Shown here: positions 17,347 through 25,406 of the stretch, in pieces
Layout: each line of letters starts with the position of its first letter
Position numbering within the stretch: position 1 is the stretch's first letter
NCBI RefSeq assembly: GCF_002860285.1
Contig: NZ_PGVF01000006.1
Span: forward strand, 62,001 to 126,000
Length of the DNA: 64,000 nt
Direction of reading: 5' to 3'
DNA from: Bacillus sp. M6-12
Lineage (GTDB): Bacteria > Bacillota > Bacilli > Bacillales > DSM-1321
Made by a program: the position numbers and the translations under genes
Notes under the pieces: model-generated
Told to the model about the DNA's origin: nothing
What the model saw: the letters and a program-made list of their open reading frames with translations, nothing else
The model's database searches: none

Positions 17347-18699
17347 ATGGGGTTAACTGAAAAGCTTTTTTATTTTGCACCAGTACCTTTTCAAAATGCA
17401 CTAATTTCATTATATGGGCATAACAGGAGGAAATATCGGTACAATGACATTTTTTGGGGGAAGTTACCTGAATTGGAGAGGACACAAAATTGTTCAAAAG
17501 ACGAACTAAAGGAAATACAATTAAAATCATTCCAAAAAATTGTTGAGCACTCGTATAATACCACAGAGTTTTATAAAAAAGAATTTGACAAGATTGGGTT
17601 AACTCCAGATCAAATAAAAAATTTTGATGATATAAAAAAAATACCAATTATTGATAAGGAAGATGTAAGAAGTAATGAACATATTATGATCTCTAATTTT
17701 TATAGTAAACAGCAACTTACGACAGTAAATACAAGTGGAAGTACTGGTAAACCCTTGACTATTCATAGGGTAAAGTCTAGTCATGGAATTGAGAATGCTT
17801 TTGTCTGGAGGCAACGTAGGTGGGCAGGTCTGAACTTCAATGACAAAGTATTGACAATTGCTGGCCGTACTTTTTCAAAAGCGAATCAAAAAAATGATTT
17901 TTTTAGATATAACCTTGCTGATAATCAATTACTACTCTCAGCCTATCATATTAATAAACATAATATTAAAAAAATGATTGATGAAATTAACAGATTTAAA
18001 CCTATATATATTCAAGGTTACCCATCTAGTATAGCTCTTTTGTCAAGTTTAATCCAAGAAGAAGGTTTATCAGTCATACCAGTAAAAGCTGTTTTTACAT
18101 CATCAGAAAATTTATTGCCTTTTCAAAGATCAATTATAGAAAGAGAATTTAACACAACGGTATTTGATTATTATGGCAATGGTGAGCAAGTAGCATCTAT
18201 TAGTCAATGCGAACACGGTTCATATCATATTAACTCTGAGTATGGATTAATAGAAGAGGTAGATGGTGAATTTATTGCAACTGGTTTCGTAAATTATGCA
18301 ATGCCCTTTATTAGATATAAAATTGGTGATAGTGGGGATATAGTAAATAGAGATTGTAAATGTGGTAGGGGGCTACCTATAGTTAATAACCTTTTTGGAA
18401 GGACATCAAGTAATTTTATTGAAACTCCTTCGGGAGTAAGACTTGCGCATATTAACCAAGTATTTAAATTATTTAAAAACGTTACGGAGACACAGATTGT
18501 CCAAGATAAAATTGATCATCTAGTAGTCAAAGTTGTACCTAGGGATAATTTCAATTTAAAGGATGAACAATTAATAAAATATGAATTAGAACTAAGATTA
18601 GGGTCAGATATTAAAATAGATGTAGATAGAGTAAGTTATATAGAAAGAACAAAAAATGGTAAATTTTTACCTATTGTTAACAATGTCCATAATAAATAG
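17347..18699 (+). CDS. PaaK/CapK-like adenylate-forming enzyme
   Basis: A 450-residue protein related to phenylacetate-CoA ligase/coenzyme F390 synthetase. The ATP-phosphate loop NTSGSTGKPLTIHR lies near residue 127 and FDYYGNGEQVASISQC near 280, followed by RYKIGDSGDI and a CKCGRG segment. Family members adenylate a carboxylate and may pass it to CoA or an amine. Homologues (CapK) recur in capsule clusters with unclear function. A possible role is activating an acyl or amino-acid group that decorates a uronic acid. It starts at ATG 17347 behind GGAGAGAGGG. Confidence 0.8.
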   Translation: MGLTEKLFYFAPVPFQNALISLYGHNRRKYRYNDIFWGKLPELERTQNCSKDELKEIQLKSFQKIVEHSYNTTEFYKKEFDKIGLTPDQIKNFDDIKKIPIIDKEDVRSNEHIMISNFYSKQQLTTVNTSGSTGKPLTIHRVKSSHGIENAFVWRQRRWAGLNFNDKVLTIAGRTFSKANQKNDFFRYNLADNQLLLSAYHINKHNIKKMIDEINRFKPIYIQGYPSSIALLSSLIQEEGLSVIPVKAVFTSSENLLPFQRSIIEREFNTTVFDYYGNGEQVASISQCEHGSYHINSEYGLIEEVDGEFIATGFVNYAMPFIRYKIGDSGDIVNRDCKCGRGLPIVNNLFGRTSSNFIETPSGVRLAHINQVFKLFKNVTETQIVQDKIDHLVVKVVPRDNFNLKDEQLIKYELELRLGSDIKIDVDRVSYIERTKNGKFLPIVNNVHNK

Positions 18700-18725
18700 T
18701 TTTTTTGGAACTGCCTGTCTAATTT

Positions 18726-19795
18726 ATGAAGGTTTTAACGTTTTTTATGTAGGTTGATGAAAACTAATTTTGGAAACTGGAGAAAAACTAGACACAGTTG
18801 TATGTGTTACAGGGCAACATAGGGAATGTTAGATCAGGTTTTAGATGCATTTAATGTTAAACCAGATTATGATTTATCAATTATGAAAGGAAAACAGACT
18901 TTATTTGATGTGACAATAAATATTTTAGAGAAAATGAAATCTGTTTTAGAAGAGATAAAAACCTAGTATGGTTTTAGTACATGGGGATACTTCCACAACT
19001 TTTGTAACTTCTTTAGCGTGCTTCTATTACAGATCCCGGTAGGTCATGTTGAAGCAGGGCTTAGAACATATAATATATACTCCCCATATCCAGAAGAAAT
19101 CAATCGTCAAGCTGTAGGAATTGTTGCAAATTATAATTTTGCACCAACACAAATGTCAAAAGAGAATTTAATTAAAGAGGATAAGGACCTTTCTACAATA
19201 TATGTGACTGGTAATACGGCTATAGATGCCCTTAAGACTACAGTTAGAGATGACTATTTTCATGAACAGTTAGAATGGGCTTCGGATAGTAGATTTATTA
19301 TGATTACTGCTCATCGAAGAGAAAAGCCAATGAGAAATATGTTTAAAGCAATAAAAAGAATTGTCGACGAAAATCAAGATATCAAAGCGCTATATCCCAT
19401 CCATATGAACCCTGTTGTCAGAAAACTTGCTAATGAGAGACCTGGAAATAGTGATAGGGTAAGAATTATTGAGTCATTGGAAGTATTAGATTTTCATAAC
19501 TTCCTTTCATAGTGGTGGCATTCAGGAAGAAGCTCCTAGCTTAGGTAAACCAGTTCTAGTTATGCGTGATACCACTGAGCGGCCTGAAGGTATAGCACCT
19601 GAAACACTGAAATTAGTTGGAACAGATAAAGATTATATCTATAAAAATTTCAAACTCCTTCTTGAAGATAAGGATAAGTATCAACTAATGAGTAAAGCAA
19701 GTAATCCATACGGTGATGGATTAGCAAGTAAAAGAATTGCTGATGTTTTAGAGGGCAAAGATACATTGCTGTTTGAAGAAAAAGTACTCTCTTAG
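18726..19795 (+). pseudogene. Decayed UDP-GlcNAc 2-epimerase (WecB/WbpI family)
   Basis: Pieces of a non-hydrolysing 2-epimerase are readable in different frames: MKVLTFF at 18726, LDTVVCVTGQHRE, DQVLDAFNVKPDYDLSIMKG, MVLVHGDTSTTFVTSL, IPVGHVEAGLRTYNIYSP, then a long frame to about 19510, and [20 protein letters not shown] to the stop at 19795. Lesions include loss of about 20 residues of the first loop, one-base losses near 18828 and 18965, a shift near 19027, a short in-frame loss at HRRE/KPMRN, and a deletion with frameshift near 19508 that removes the region before the GGIQEE motif. It should have converted UDP-GlcNAc to UDP-ManNAc, or the WbpI equivalent. It is clearly non-functional. 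Confidence 0.92.
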
Positions 19796-20015
19796 GAATA
19801 TCGGAATCAGACACTAAAGAGGGGATTGTACCATGTATACATAAAGACATGTCATTGTTTTAGAGTCTACAGCCTAAACTGGGAACTTCTTGAGCCAATC
19901 CTTGAAATTTTAAATGTGGCGAGGAATCCTACCCTTCTTTTTCTTCTCATTCTAAATGAAGAAGGGAATTGGATATAACTTACTAATATACACTGTTAAT
20001 AGATAAGGGGCAATT

Positions 20016-20582
20016 ATGATGCAGTATTTTGTACATGAAAGTAGTTTCATTGATGATGATGTAAAGATTGGAGAAGGAACAAAGGTGTGGCATTTTAGTC
20101 ACATCCATTCTGGTGCCGAAATTGGAGACAAGTGTTCAATTGGGCAGAATGTAAATGTATCTAACAACGTTAAAATTGGAAACGGAGTAAAGATTCAAAA
20201 TAATGTTACTGTATATGAGGGTGTGGAACTAGAGGATTATGTGTTCTGTGGACCGTCTATGGTATTTACAAATGATTTAACTCCAAGAAGTAAATACCCT
20301 AAAGGTAGTGCTGCATATAAAAGAACATTAGTTAAATATGGCGCTTCTATAGGAGCAAACGCAACAATTGTATGTGGAAATACCATAGGTTCCTGGGCAA
20401 TGATTGCTTCTGGAGCCGTTGTCACAAAAGATGTTCCTGACTATGCATTAATGGCAGGAGTTCCGGCAAAACAAATTGGTTGGGTTTGTGAGTGTGGTCT
20501 TCCTTTAAAGGATGATTATCATTGTAAAGAATGTGATAGATCCTATGAGTTAAGAGAAGATAGCTTATCTGAAATTAAATAA
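20016..20582 (+). CDS. wbpD: WbpD-like UDP-3-amino-sugar uronate N-acetyltransferase
   Basis: A 188-residue left-handed beta-helix acyltransferase: hexapeptide repeats run from FIDDDVKIGEGTKVWHF through IGQNVNVSNNVKIGNGVKI, followed by GPSMVFTNDLTPRSKYPKG, a segment highly characteristic of WbpD. The end carries CECGLPL and CKECD cysteine pairs, which look like a small metal-binding tail. It would acetylate the 3-amino group of UDP-GlcNAc(3NH2)A to give UDP-GlcNAc(3NAc)A. It starts behind AAGGGG and lies 18 bases before the WbpE homologue. Confidence 0.88.
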   Translation: MMQYFVHESSFIDDDVKIGEGTKVWHFSHIHSGAEIGDKCSIGQNVNVSNNVKIGNGVKIQNNVTVYEGVELEDYVFCGPSMVFTNDLTPRSKYPKGSAAYKRTLVKYGASIGANATIVCGNTIGSWAMIASGAVVTKDVPDYALMAGVPAKQIGWVCECGLPLKDDYHCKECDRSYELREDSLSEIK

Positions 20583-20599
20583 GAGGAAAGAGGGAAAGT

Positions 20600-21730
20600 A
20601 TGCAGTTTCGTGACTTAAAAGCTCAATATACTCAGTATAAATCAGCTATTGATGATGCTATTCAAAATGTGCTAAACACTGGCCAATATATAGGTGGCAA
20701 GCCTGTAAATGAACTGGAAAAAGAATTAGCTGAATACGTAGGTGTTAAGCACTGTATTACATGTGCTAATGGAACAGATGCATTGTCATTGGTTTTAATG
20801 GCTTGGGATGTAAAAGAGGGTGACGCTGTTTTCGTACCTGATTTTACATTCTTCTCAACAGGAGAAGTAGTTTCATTTAATGGAGCTACACCAGTTTTTG
20901 TAGACGTTGATGAAAAGACTTTCAATATAGATCCTGATAAGCTTATACAAGCAATTGGAAAAGTGAAAAAAGAAGGAAAATTAAATCCTAAAGTAGTTAT
21001 ACCAGTTGATTTGTTTGGACTCCCGGCTAATTATAATGAGCTAGAGAAGATTGCTAAACAGTACGATTTGCTTGTATTAGAAGACGGTGCACAAGGATTT
21101 GGTGGAAATATTAATGGTAAAATGGCCTGCAGTTTCGGTGACGCTGCAACTACTTCCTTTTTCCCAGCTAAGCCTTTAGGTTGTTATGGGGACGGTGGAG
21201 CAATCTTTACGAATAGTGATGAAACAGCTGAATTGCTTCGTTCCTATAAAGTGCATGGAAAAGGTGTAAATAAATATGACAACGTTAGAATTGGTGTAAA
21301 TTCCAGACTAGATACGATACAAGCAGCTATCTTGCAAGTAAAATTGCATGCATTTAAAGAACATGAACTTGATGGAGTAAATAAAGCTTATCAACTGTAT
21401 AGTGAAAAACTGCAAGGTATTGTAGAAACACCGTATATTCCAGAAGGTTTTTATTCAAGCTTTGCTCAATATACAATTAAACTCGATTCAAAAGAACAAC
21501 GGGATGCTTTACAAGCCAAGCTAAAAGAAAATGATATTCCAAGTATGATTTACTATACTAAACCAATGCACCTTCAACTGGCTTTTTCAGACCTACCAAT
21601 TGAAGAGGGAGATTTTACTGTAACAAACAAGCTTTGTGATACTGTTCTTTCACTCCCAATGCACCCATATATAACAGAGGAAGAAATTACAAAAGTATCA
21701 GATGTAATACAAGAATTTATGAAAGCTTAA
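20600..21730 (+). CDS. wbpE: WbpE-like 3-keto-uronate aminotransferase
   Basis: A 376-residue DegT-family PLP aminotransferase. It opens MQFRDLKAQYTQYKSAIDDA and INTGQYIGGKPV-like sequence, then has CANGTDALSLVLMAWDVKEG, EDGAQGFGG and TSFFPAKPLGCYGDGGA, where the lysine of PAKPLG carries PLP. These match the WbpE/GlnNAc3N type rather than the EpsN type at 4100. It should place the amino group at C3 of UDP-3-keto-GlcNAcA using glutamate. It is co-transcribed with the WbpD and WbpB homologues. Confidence 0.88.
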   Translation: MQFRDLKAQYTQYKSAIDDAIQNVLNTGQYIGGKPVNELEKELAEYVGVKHCITCANGTDALSLVLMAWDVKEGDAVFVPDFTFFSTGEVVSFNGATPVFVDVDEKTFNIDPDKLIQAIGKVKKEGKLNPKVVIPVDLFGLPANYNELEKIAKQYDLLVLEDGAQGFGGNINGKMACSFGDAATTSFFPAKPLGCYGDGGAIFTNSDETAELLRSYKVHGKGVNKYDNVRIGVNSRLDTIQAAILQVKLHAFKEHELDGVNKAYQLYSEKLQGIVETPYIPEGFYSSFAQYTIKLDSKEQRDALQAKLKENDIPSMIYYTKPMHLQLAFSDLPIEEGDFTVTNKLCDTVLSLPMHPYITEEEITKVSDVIQEFMKA

Positions 21731-21762
21731 GATCAATATATGAAAAGGGAAGAGGTTTCATT

Positions 21763-22773
21763 ATGAATTTTGCAATTGTCGGATGTGGCTTTATAGCAAA
21801 AAAGCATGCAGCAGCAATTGATAAAATTGATGCTGCAAAGCTCGTTTCAGTCTGTGATAAAGTACCAGCAACAATGGATTTTTACAAAGAAGAATATGGT
21901 GCCGAACCGTATACAGAACTAGAACAAATGCTAGAAAAAGAGGATATTGATATAGTTTGTATTTGTACTCCAAGTGGTTTCCATGCATCCATTGCGGTTC
22001 AAATAGCTGAATCAAAAAAGCATATTATTGTAGAAAAACCAATTGCGATGTCAATTGAGGATACCGATAAAATCATAGATGCCTGTAACTCCAATAATGT
22101 GAAATTAGCGGTGGTTCATCCGAATCGTTTTAGGCCCGTTGTTCAAGAGTTGAGAAAAATTATGGACCAGGGTTTATTAGGAAAGATTAGCCATGCAAGC
22201 TGTATAGTGAATTGGAACAGAAATCAGGAATATTACGACCAAGCTCCTTGGAGAGGAACTAAACAGCATGATGGTGGAGTACTAATGAATCAAGCAATTC
22301 ACAATATTGATTTATTGTTATGGTTTATGGGAGCTCCTGAACAAGTGTTTAGTATGGAAGCAACAAGATTAAGGAATATAGAAGCTGAAGATGTGTCTGT
22401 CGGAACAATAAATTTTGATTCAGGAGCACTTGGAACGGTAGAAGCTTCAACTACTGTGTATCCTAAAAACTATGAAGAGTCTATTACAATATTCGGTGAA
22501 AAAGGTACAGTAAAAATTGGTGGGACAAACGCATTATACTTCGAACATCTTGATCTTATGGATATGTCAGAAAACGAAATAAGCGATTTGAAAGAAAGTA
22601 TCAAAGCAGACCCATGGGGAACTCCAGGTCATCAGTGGATTATTGAAGACATGGTTAATGCTATTAATGAGGGTCGAGAGCCAGCAGTTACTGGTGAAGA
22701 CGGTAAGAATGCTCTAAAACTAGTGTTATCTTTCTATGAATCTGCAAAGTTAAATCAACCTGTGAAATTTTGA
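21763..22773 (+). CDS. wbpB: WbpB-like UDP-GlcNAcA 3-dehydrogenase (Gfo/Idh/MocA family)
   Basis: A 336-residue oxidoreductase with an N-terminal NAD fold (NFAIVGCGFIAKKHAAAI), CTPSGFHASIAV, the Gfo/Idh/MocA lysine signature VEKPIAMSIEDTD, and NWNRNQEYYDQAPWRGTKQ with DGGVLMNQAIHNIDLLLW in the substrate domain. The latter segments are typical of WbpB. It should oxidise C3 of UDP-GlcNAcA to supply WbpE. The start follows AAGGGAAGAGG. It ends the intact part of the polysaccharide operon; a galE remnant follows. Confidence 0.88.
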   Translation: MNFAIVGCGFIAKKHAAAIDKIDAAKLVSVCDKVPATMDFYKEEYGAEPYTELEQMLEKEDIDIVCICTPSGFHASIAVQIAESKKHIIVEKPIAMSIEDTDKIIDACNSNNVKLAVVHPNRFRPVVQELRKIMDQGLLGKISHASCIVNWNRNQEYYDQAPWRGTKQHDGGVLMNQAIHNIDLLLWFMGAPEQVFSMEATRLRNIEAEDVSVGTINFDSGALGTVEASTTVYPKNYEESITIFGEKGTVKIGGTNALYFEHLDLMDMSENEISDLKESIKADPWGTPGHQWIIEDMVNAINEGREPAVTGEDGKNALKLVLSFYESAKLNQPVKF

Positions 22774-22834
22774 TGCATATAGGATCCATCAATAGTATCA
22801 GGTACCGAAAAAGTTTAAAAGTGATGTAGTAAAG

Positions 22835-22938
22835 GTGGAAGTAACTGGTGGGGCAGGCTATATTGGTTCTCATACAGTAAGATACTTCATAAATCAAAAA
22901 GAAGATGTGGTGGTTGTCGATAACTTACAGAGCGGTCA
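22835..22938 (+). pseudogene. galE remnant (UDP-glucose 4-epimerase N-terminus)
   Basis: About 35 codons read VTGGAGYIGSHTVRYF and DVVVVDNLQSG, the NAD-binding opening of UDP-glucose 4-epimerase. The homology ends abruptly at 22938, where a GAAGCAAGGGGACGG repeat begins. The residues normally preceding VTGG are also altered. The remaining 300 or so residues of the enzyme are absent. Confidence 0.8.
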
Positions 22939-22939
22939 G

Positions 22940-22966
22940 GAAGCAAGGGGACGGTTCTCCTGCTTC
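22940..22966. repeat. Short palindromic intergenic repeat (GAAGCA...TGCTTC)
   Basis: GAAGCA at 22940 and TGCTTC at 22961 flank AGGGGACGGTTCTCC. This pattern resembles dispersed GGGGACGGTTCTC repeats known in Bacillus-type genomes. It marks the truncation point of the galE remnant. A neighbouring stretch (TAAGATTTGTTTCTCTGTGC, about 22997) recurs at about 26103 after the HAD gene, so a longer repeat unit may be involved. Confidence 0.6.
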
Positions 22967-23101
22967 TTTTTCTTTACCGCCCAAGGACAGGTTATAAGAT
23001 TTGTTTCTCTGTGCAGGGCAGTGATGGTGAAAGATATTGATGAGAGTCAACATCTATTGTGCTGACTCTCAATCTCTAATAAAACTACTATGTAACTTAC
23101 T

Positions 23102-23347
23102 TTATTTTAGTGTACAATCTCTACTTATCTGTGATAGTAAATCGTTATAAGCTGCAAGAGCACATTCTTTTTGGTTTTTGTGGTAGCCAACTCCAGTAAA
23201 GCATTCATACTTTTGATAGGTAGTCATCGCAAATCCAACATAATCATTGCTTCGATTAAAAACTTCAATAATAATGGTAAATCCTCTTTTAATATGAATA
23301 TCAAAAACCTCGAGTTCAACACATTTCCTTATTGATCTGATTTTCAT
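23102..23347 (-). CDS. Small hypothetical protein, 81 aa
   Basis: I do not recognise this protein. The ATG at 23347 has GGAGG seven bases upstream, so it is preferred over an in-frame start farther out. The 81 residues are basic at the start (MKIRSIRKCVELEV), then alternate hydrophobic strands (FTIIIEVFNRSNDYVGFAMTTY) and end in a helix (KNQKECALAAYNDLLSQI). There is no signal peptide or membrane segment. It is isolated on the minus strand among repeats. The good ribosome binding site makes it likely to be real. Confidence 0.6.
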   Translation of the reverse strand: MKIRSIRKCVELEVFDIHIKRGFTIIIEVFNRSNDYVGFAMTTYQKYECFTGVGYHKNQKECALAAYNDLLSQISRDCTLK

Positions 23348-23473
23348 AAAGATACCTCCATGCTTAATTTTGTTTCGAGTCAATTTAATCTTATTCCTTG
23401 TGAATAAGAGCAATTTTACTCAGCGTAATGGTATCAATAATCAGTATGAATATTTTTATAGATTTCAAGTAAC

Positions 23474-23603
23474 GGTGCCTGACCCCACATACGTTTAAGT
23501 GTTAAAGGATAGATCGTTTGCTGCCTATCGATTCGGTCTACCAGTCGAGTGTGTTGGGAATGGATGATATAAGGGTAGCAACTTATAAAGAGGAGATGGT
23601 TGA
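23474..23603 (+). repeat. GGTGCCTGACCCCAC repeat with extended leader, copy A
   Basis: The core at 23474-23488 is followed by about 115 bases that match the leader at 26428-26558 almost base for base: TAAGTGTTAAAGGATAG, TTTGCTGCCTAT, ACCAGTCGAGTGTGTTGGGA, and an AGAGGAGATGGTTGA ribosome binding region. It lies directly before the broken pRiA4b ORF-3-like gene, so repeat and gene were copied as one unit. Confidence 0.85.
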
Positions 23604-24093
23604 ATGGACGGGAGGGGGAAGAAGGGTCCTGTTATTTATGAATTTCGAATAACTCTACGTGAAGTGGAGCCATCTATATATAGGATTTTTCGTGTTTCAG
23701 ACCGAATTACCTTAAAGAAGCTGCACAAAATAATTCAAAATTGTGATGGGCTGAGAGGGTTACCATCTTTACGAGTTTAAATATGGCCCTTTGAAATATT
23801 GCATTCCGGATGATGAATATTTTATTCCGGGGATTTATCTTCAGGATGCCTCGAAGGTGAAGTTGAGCTCCCTAAACCTTGAGCCAAAGGGATGTTCTTA
23901 TATACAACTATGACTTTGGCGATGATTGGAGCCACCTTGTAGAAGTGCAGCATTCTTATTATTCTCAGGGAGGAAAAGTGATTCCGGAGTGTCTGAAAGG
24001 TGAAAGGGCATGCCCGCCGGAGAATGTCGGAGGTGTGCATGGCTATCAGCATTTCCTTGATGTCATTTCGGACCCTAGTAATGAAGAGAAATA
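23604..24093 (+). pseudogene. Broken copy of pRiA4b ORF-3-like gene
   Basis: This copy is nearly identical in DNA to the intact gene at 26559-27134 but carries a one-base insertion near 23733 (ATTCAAAATTGTG against ATTCAAATTGTC) and another near 23888 (AAAGGGATG against AAAGGATG). It also loses its last 35 or so codons at the junction with the next GGTGCCTGACCCC repeat. Readable pieces include PVIYEFRITLREVEPSIY and YNYDFGDDWSHLVEVQHSYY. It is a decayed duplicate, and the intact copy is the reference. Confidence 0.9.
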
Positions 24094-24095
24094 CC

Positions 24096-24180
24096 GGTGC
24101 CTGACCCCACGCGCGTTAAAGTGTTAAAGGACCTGTTGCTGCCTATTGATTTGGTTTTACCAGTCGAGTGTGTTGTTGGA
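24096..24180 (+). repeat. GGTGCCTGACCCCAC repeat with leader, copy C (no gene)
   Basis: The core is at 24096-24110. It is followed by GTTAAAGTGTTAAAGGA, TTGCTGCCTATTGATTTGG and ACCAGTCGAGTGTGTTG as in copies A and B, after which similarity fades. No ORF-3-like gene follows. It abuts the truncated 3' end of copy A's gene, so this copy inserted into, or recombined with, the gene. Confidence 0.85.
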
Positions 24181-24366
24181 GAAGGTGTGAGGGGTATGCT
24201 GTCCGGTGCAGATAAAATTTAGTTTAAGGGGAAATAAGAGAGGCAAAGAAAAAATTTGATCTGCTCATTTTGCCTTTCTTATTATTATTGCTTGGGGTAT
24301 TTACTAGTTTTTTTAAAACTTATTTCACCTAAGGTAAAAGAGTTCCTTATCTTAAAGCAAATCCAC

Positions 24367-25248
24367 TTAGAACAAGGTAATAAAAATATGCTTTATGAAA
24401 TCAGCAAAAGAGAATATCTTTTTGGCATCTATAGCTATTAACCCTAGAAGGAGTGCCGCAACGGCAACGATTAGGTTCGTTTGGGAAATTTTGGCGATAT
24501 TCTTGTCCAGAGTTCTTCCTCCCATTGTATCGATAATATGCTGCCACAGCTTTACTAATTGATCTTCCGATAATTCTGTTGTCTCATTTTTCATTTTTCT
24601 TTTATCTTTAATTTCATATAAACAAGATTGATAGATAGCATTTATCATAGCCTTAGAGAAATCGTCACTGACTTTTTCTTTAGAAGTAATAATAGTTGAC
24701 GGTATACTTATTCTAATATTATATTTTTTTCCAAATGGCATAATGGCACTTGGTTCGCTAATATCAAAAGTCATTGTAGTTGTATCATTAGAAAACACAG
24801 CATCTTCTTTACTGAATCTAAGAAACTGGCGATTCCTTAGAAATATTAATTGATAGGTATCACAATGCTTAAAATCATAGACTTTATTTGGATTAATAAT
24901 ACTATTTGTAATGATATTTTTTGAATAATCATTGAACACTTTTCTTATTTTCCTTAAATCAATATCAATTCGTTTTCCTGTTAATTGAAAACGAAAGATA
25001 AGCCGATGATGATAATAGCCCATAGAGGCGGAGGTTATTTTTGTAAGTGGGATCTTCGTTTGAATCTCACTTATATCTAATTGATACATTTTCCATCTGC
25101 TGTTTGGTTGTATATTTTTTAGTTTTAATCCATCTGTGCTATTAATATTTTCATTGATTTTATTTAATTCCCTATCGTTGAATACTTTATTCTTTTTGTC
25201 CTCGTCTTTAAATGTAAATAATCCAAGGATATAAACTTCAGCTTTCAT
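24367..25248 (-). CDS. Unrecognised 293-aa protein with C-terminal membrane segment
   Basis: I do not recognise this family. The start at 25248 has AGGAAG at proper spacing. The protein opens MKAEVYILGLFTFKDEDKKN, has a long soluble region rich in Lys, Ile and Asn with beta-like stretches (ASMGYYHHRLIFRFQLTG), then a helical part (TTELSEDQLVKLWQHIIDTM). It ends in one clear hydrophobic helix (NLIVAVAALLLGLIAI) and a short tail. This suggests a tail-anchored protein with a large cytosolic part. It stands alone on the minus strand in an accessory, repeat-rich zone and is AT-rich. Confidence 0.7.
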   Translation of the reverse strand: MKAEVYILGLFTFKDEDKKNKVFNDRELNKINENINSTDGLKLKNIQPNSRWKMYQLDISEIQTKIPLTKITSASMGYYHHRLIFRFQLTGKRIDIDLRKIRKVFNDYSKNIITNSIINPNKVYDFKHCDTYQLIFLRNRQFLRFSKEDAVFSNDTTTMTFDISEPSAIMPFGKKYNIRISIPSTIITSKEKVSDDFSKAMINAIYQSCLYEIKDKRKMKNETTELSEDQLVKLWQHIIDTMGGRTLDKNIAKISQTNLIVAVAALLLGLIAIDAKKIFSFADFIKHIFITLF

Positions 25249-25406
25249 CTCTTGCTTCCTTCCTCAACATTTCTTATTTCAATATTTTACCATGATTTTA
25301 ATGTATCTATATTAAAAATTAATAAGTGTTTGAAAAGAATGGTATGATTAAAATAACAAATGTGGATTGGGTTGTATAAACTCATTAGACTAGGAAGGCA
25401 GATAAA

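Noticed and set aside
19796-20015. CCCTTCTTT...AAGAAGGG hairpin as a terminator after the epimerase remnant
   Set aside because: The 19-base loop and lack of a T-tract make it weak; transcription probably continues into the wbpD-like gene.
23022-23066. GAGAGTCA...TGACTCTC hairpin as a terminator
   Set aside because: The stem is good but no T-tract follows on either strand; it may belong to a repeat.
24256-24441. 61-codon frame on the + strand
   Set aside because: No ribosome binding site, and it overlaps the 3' end of the opposite 293-aa gene.
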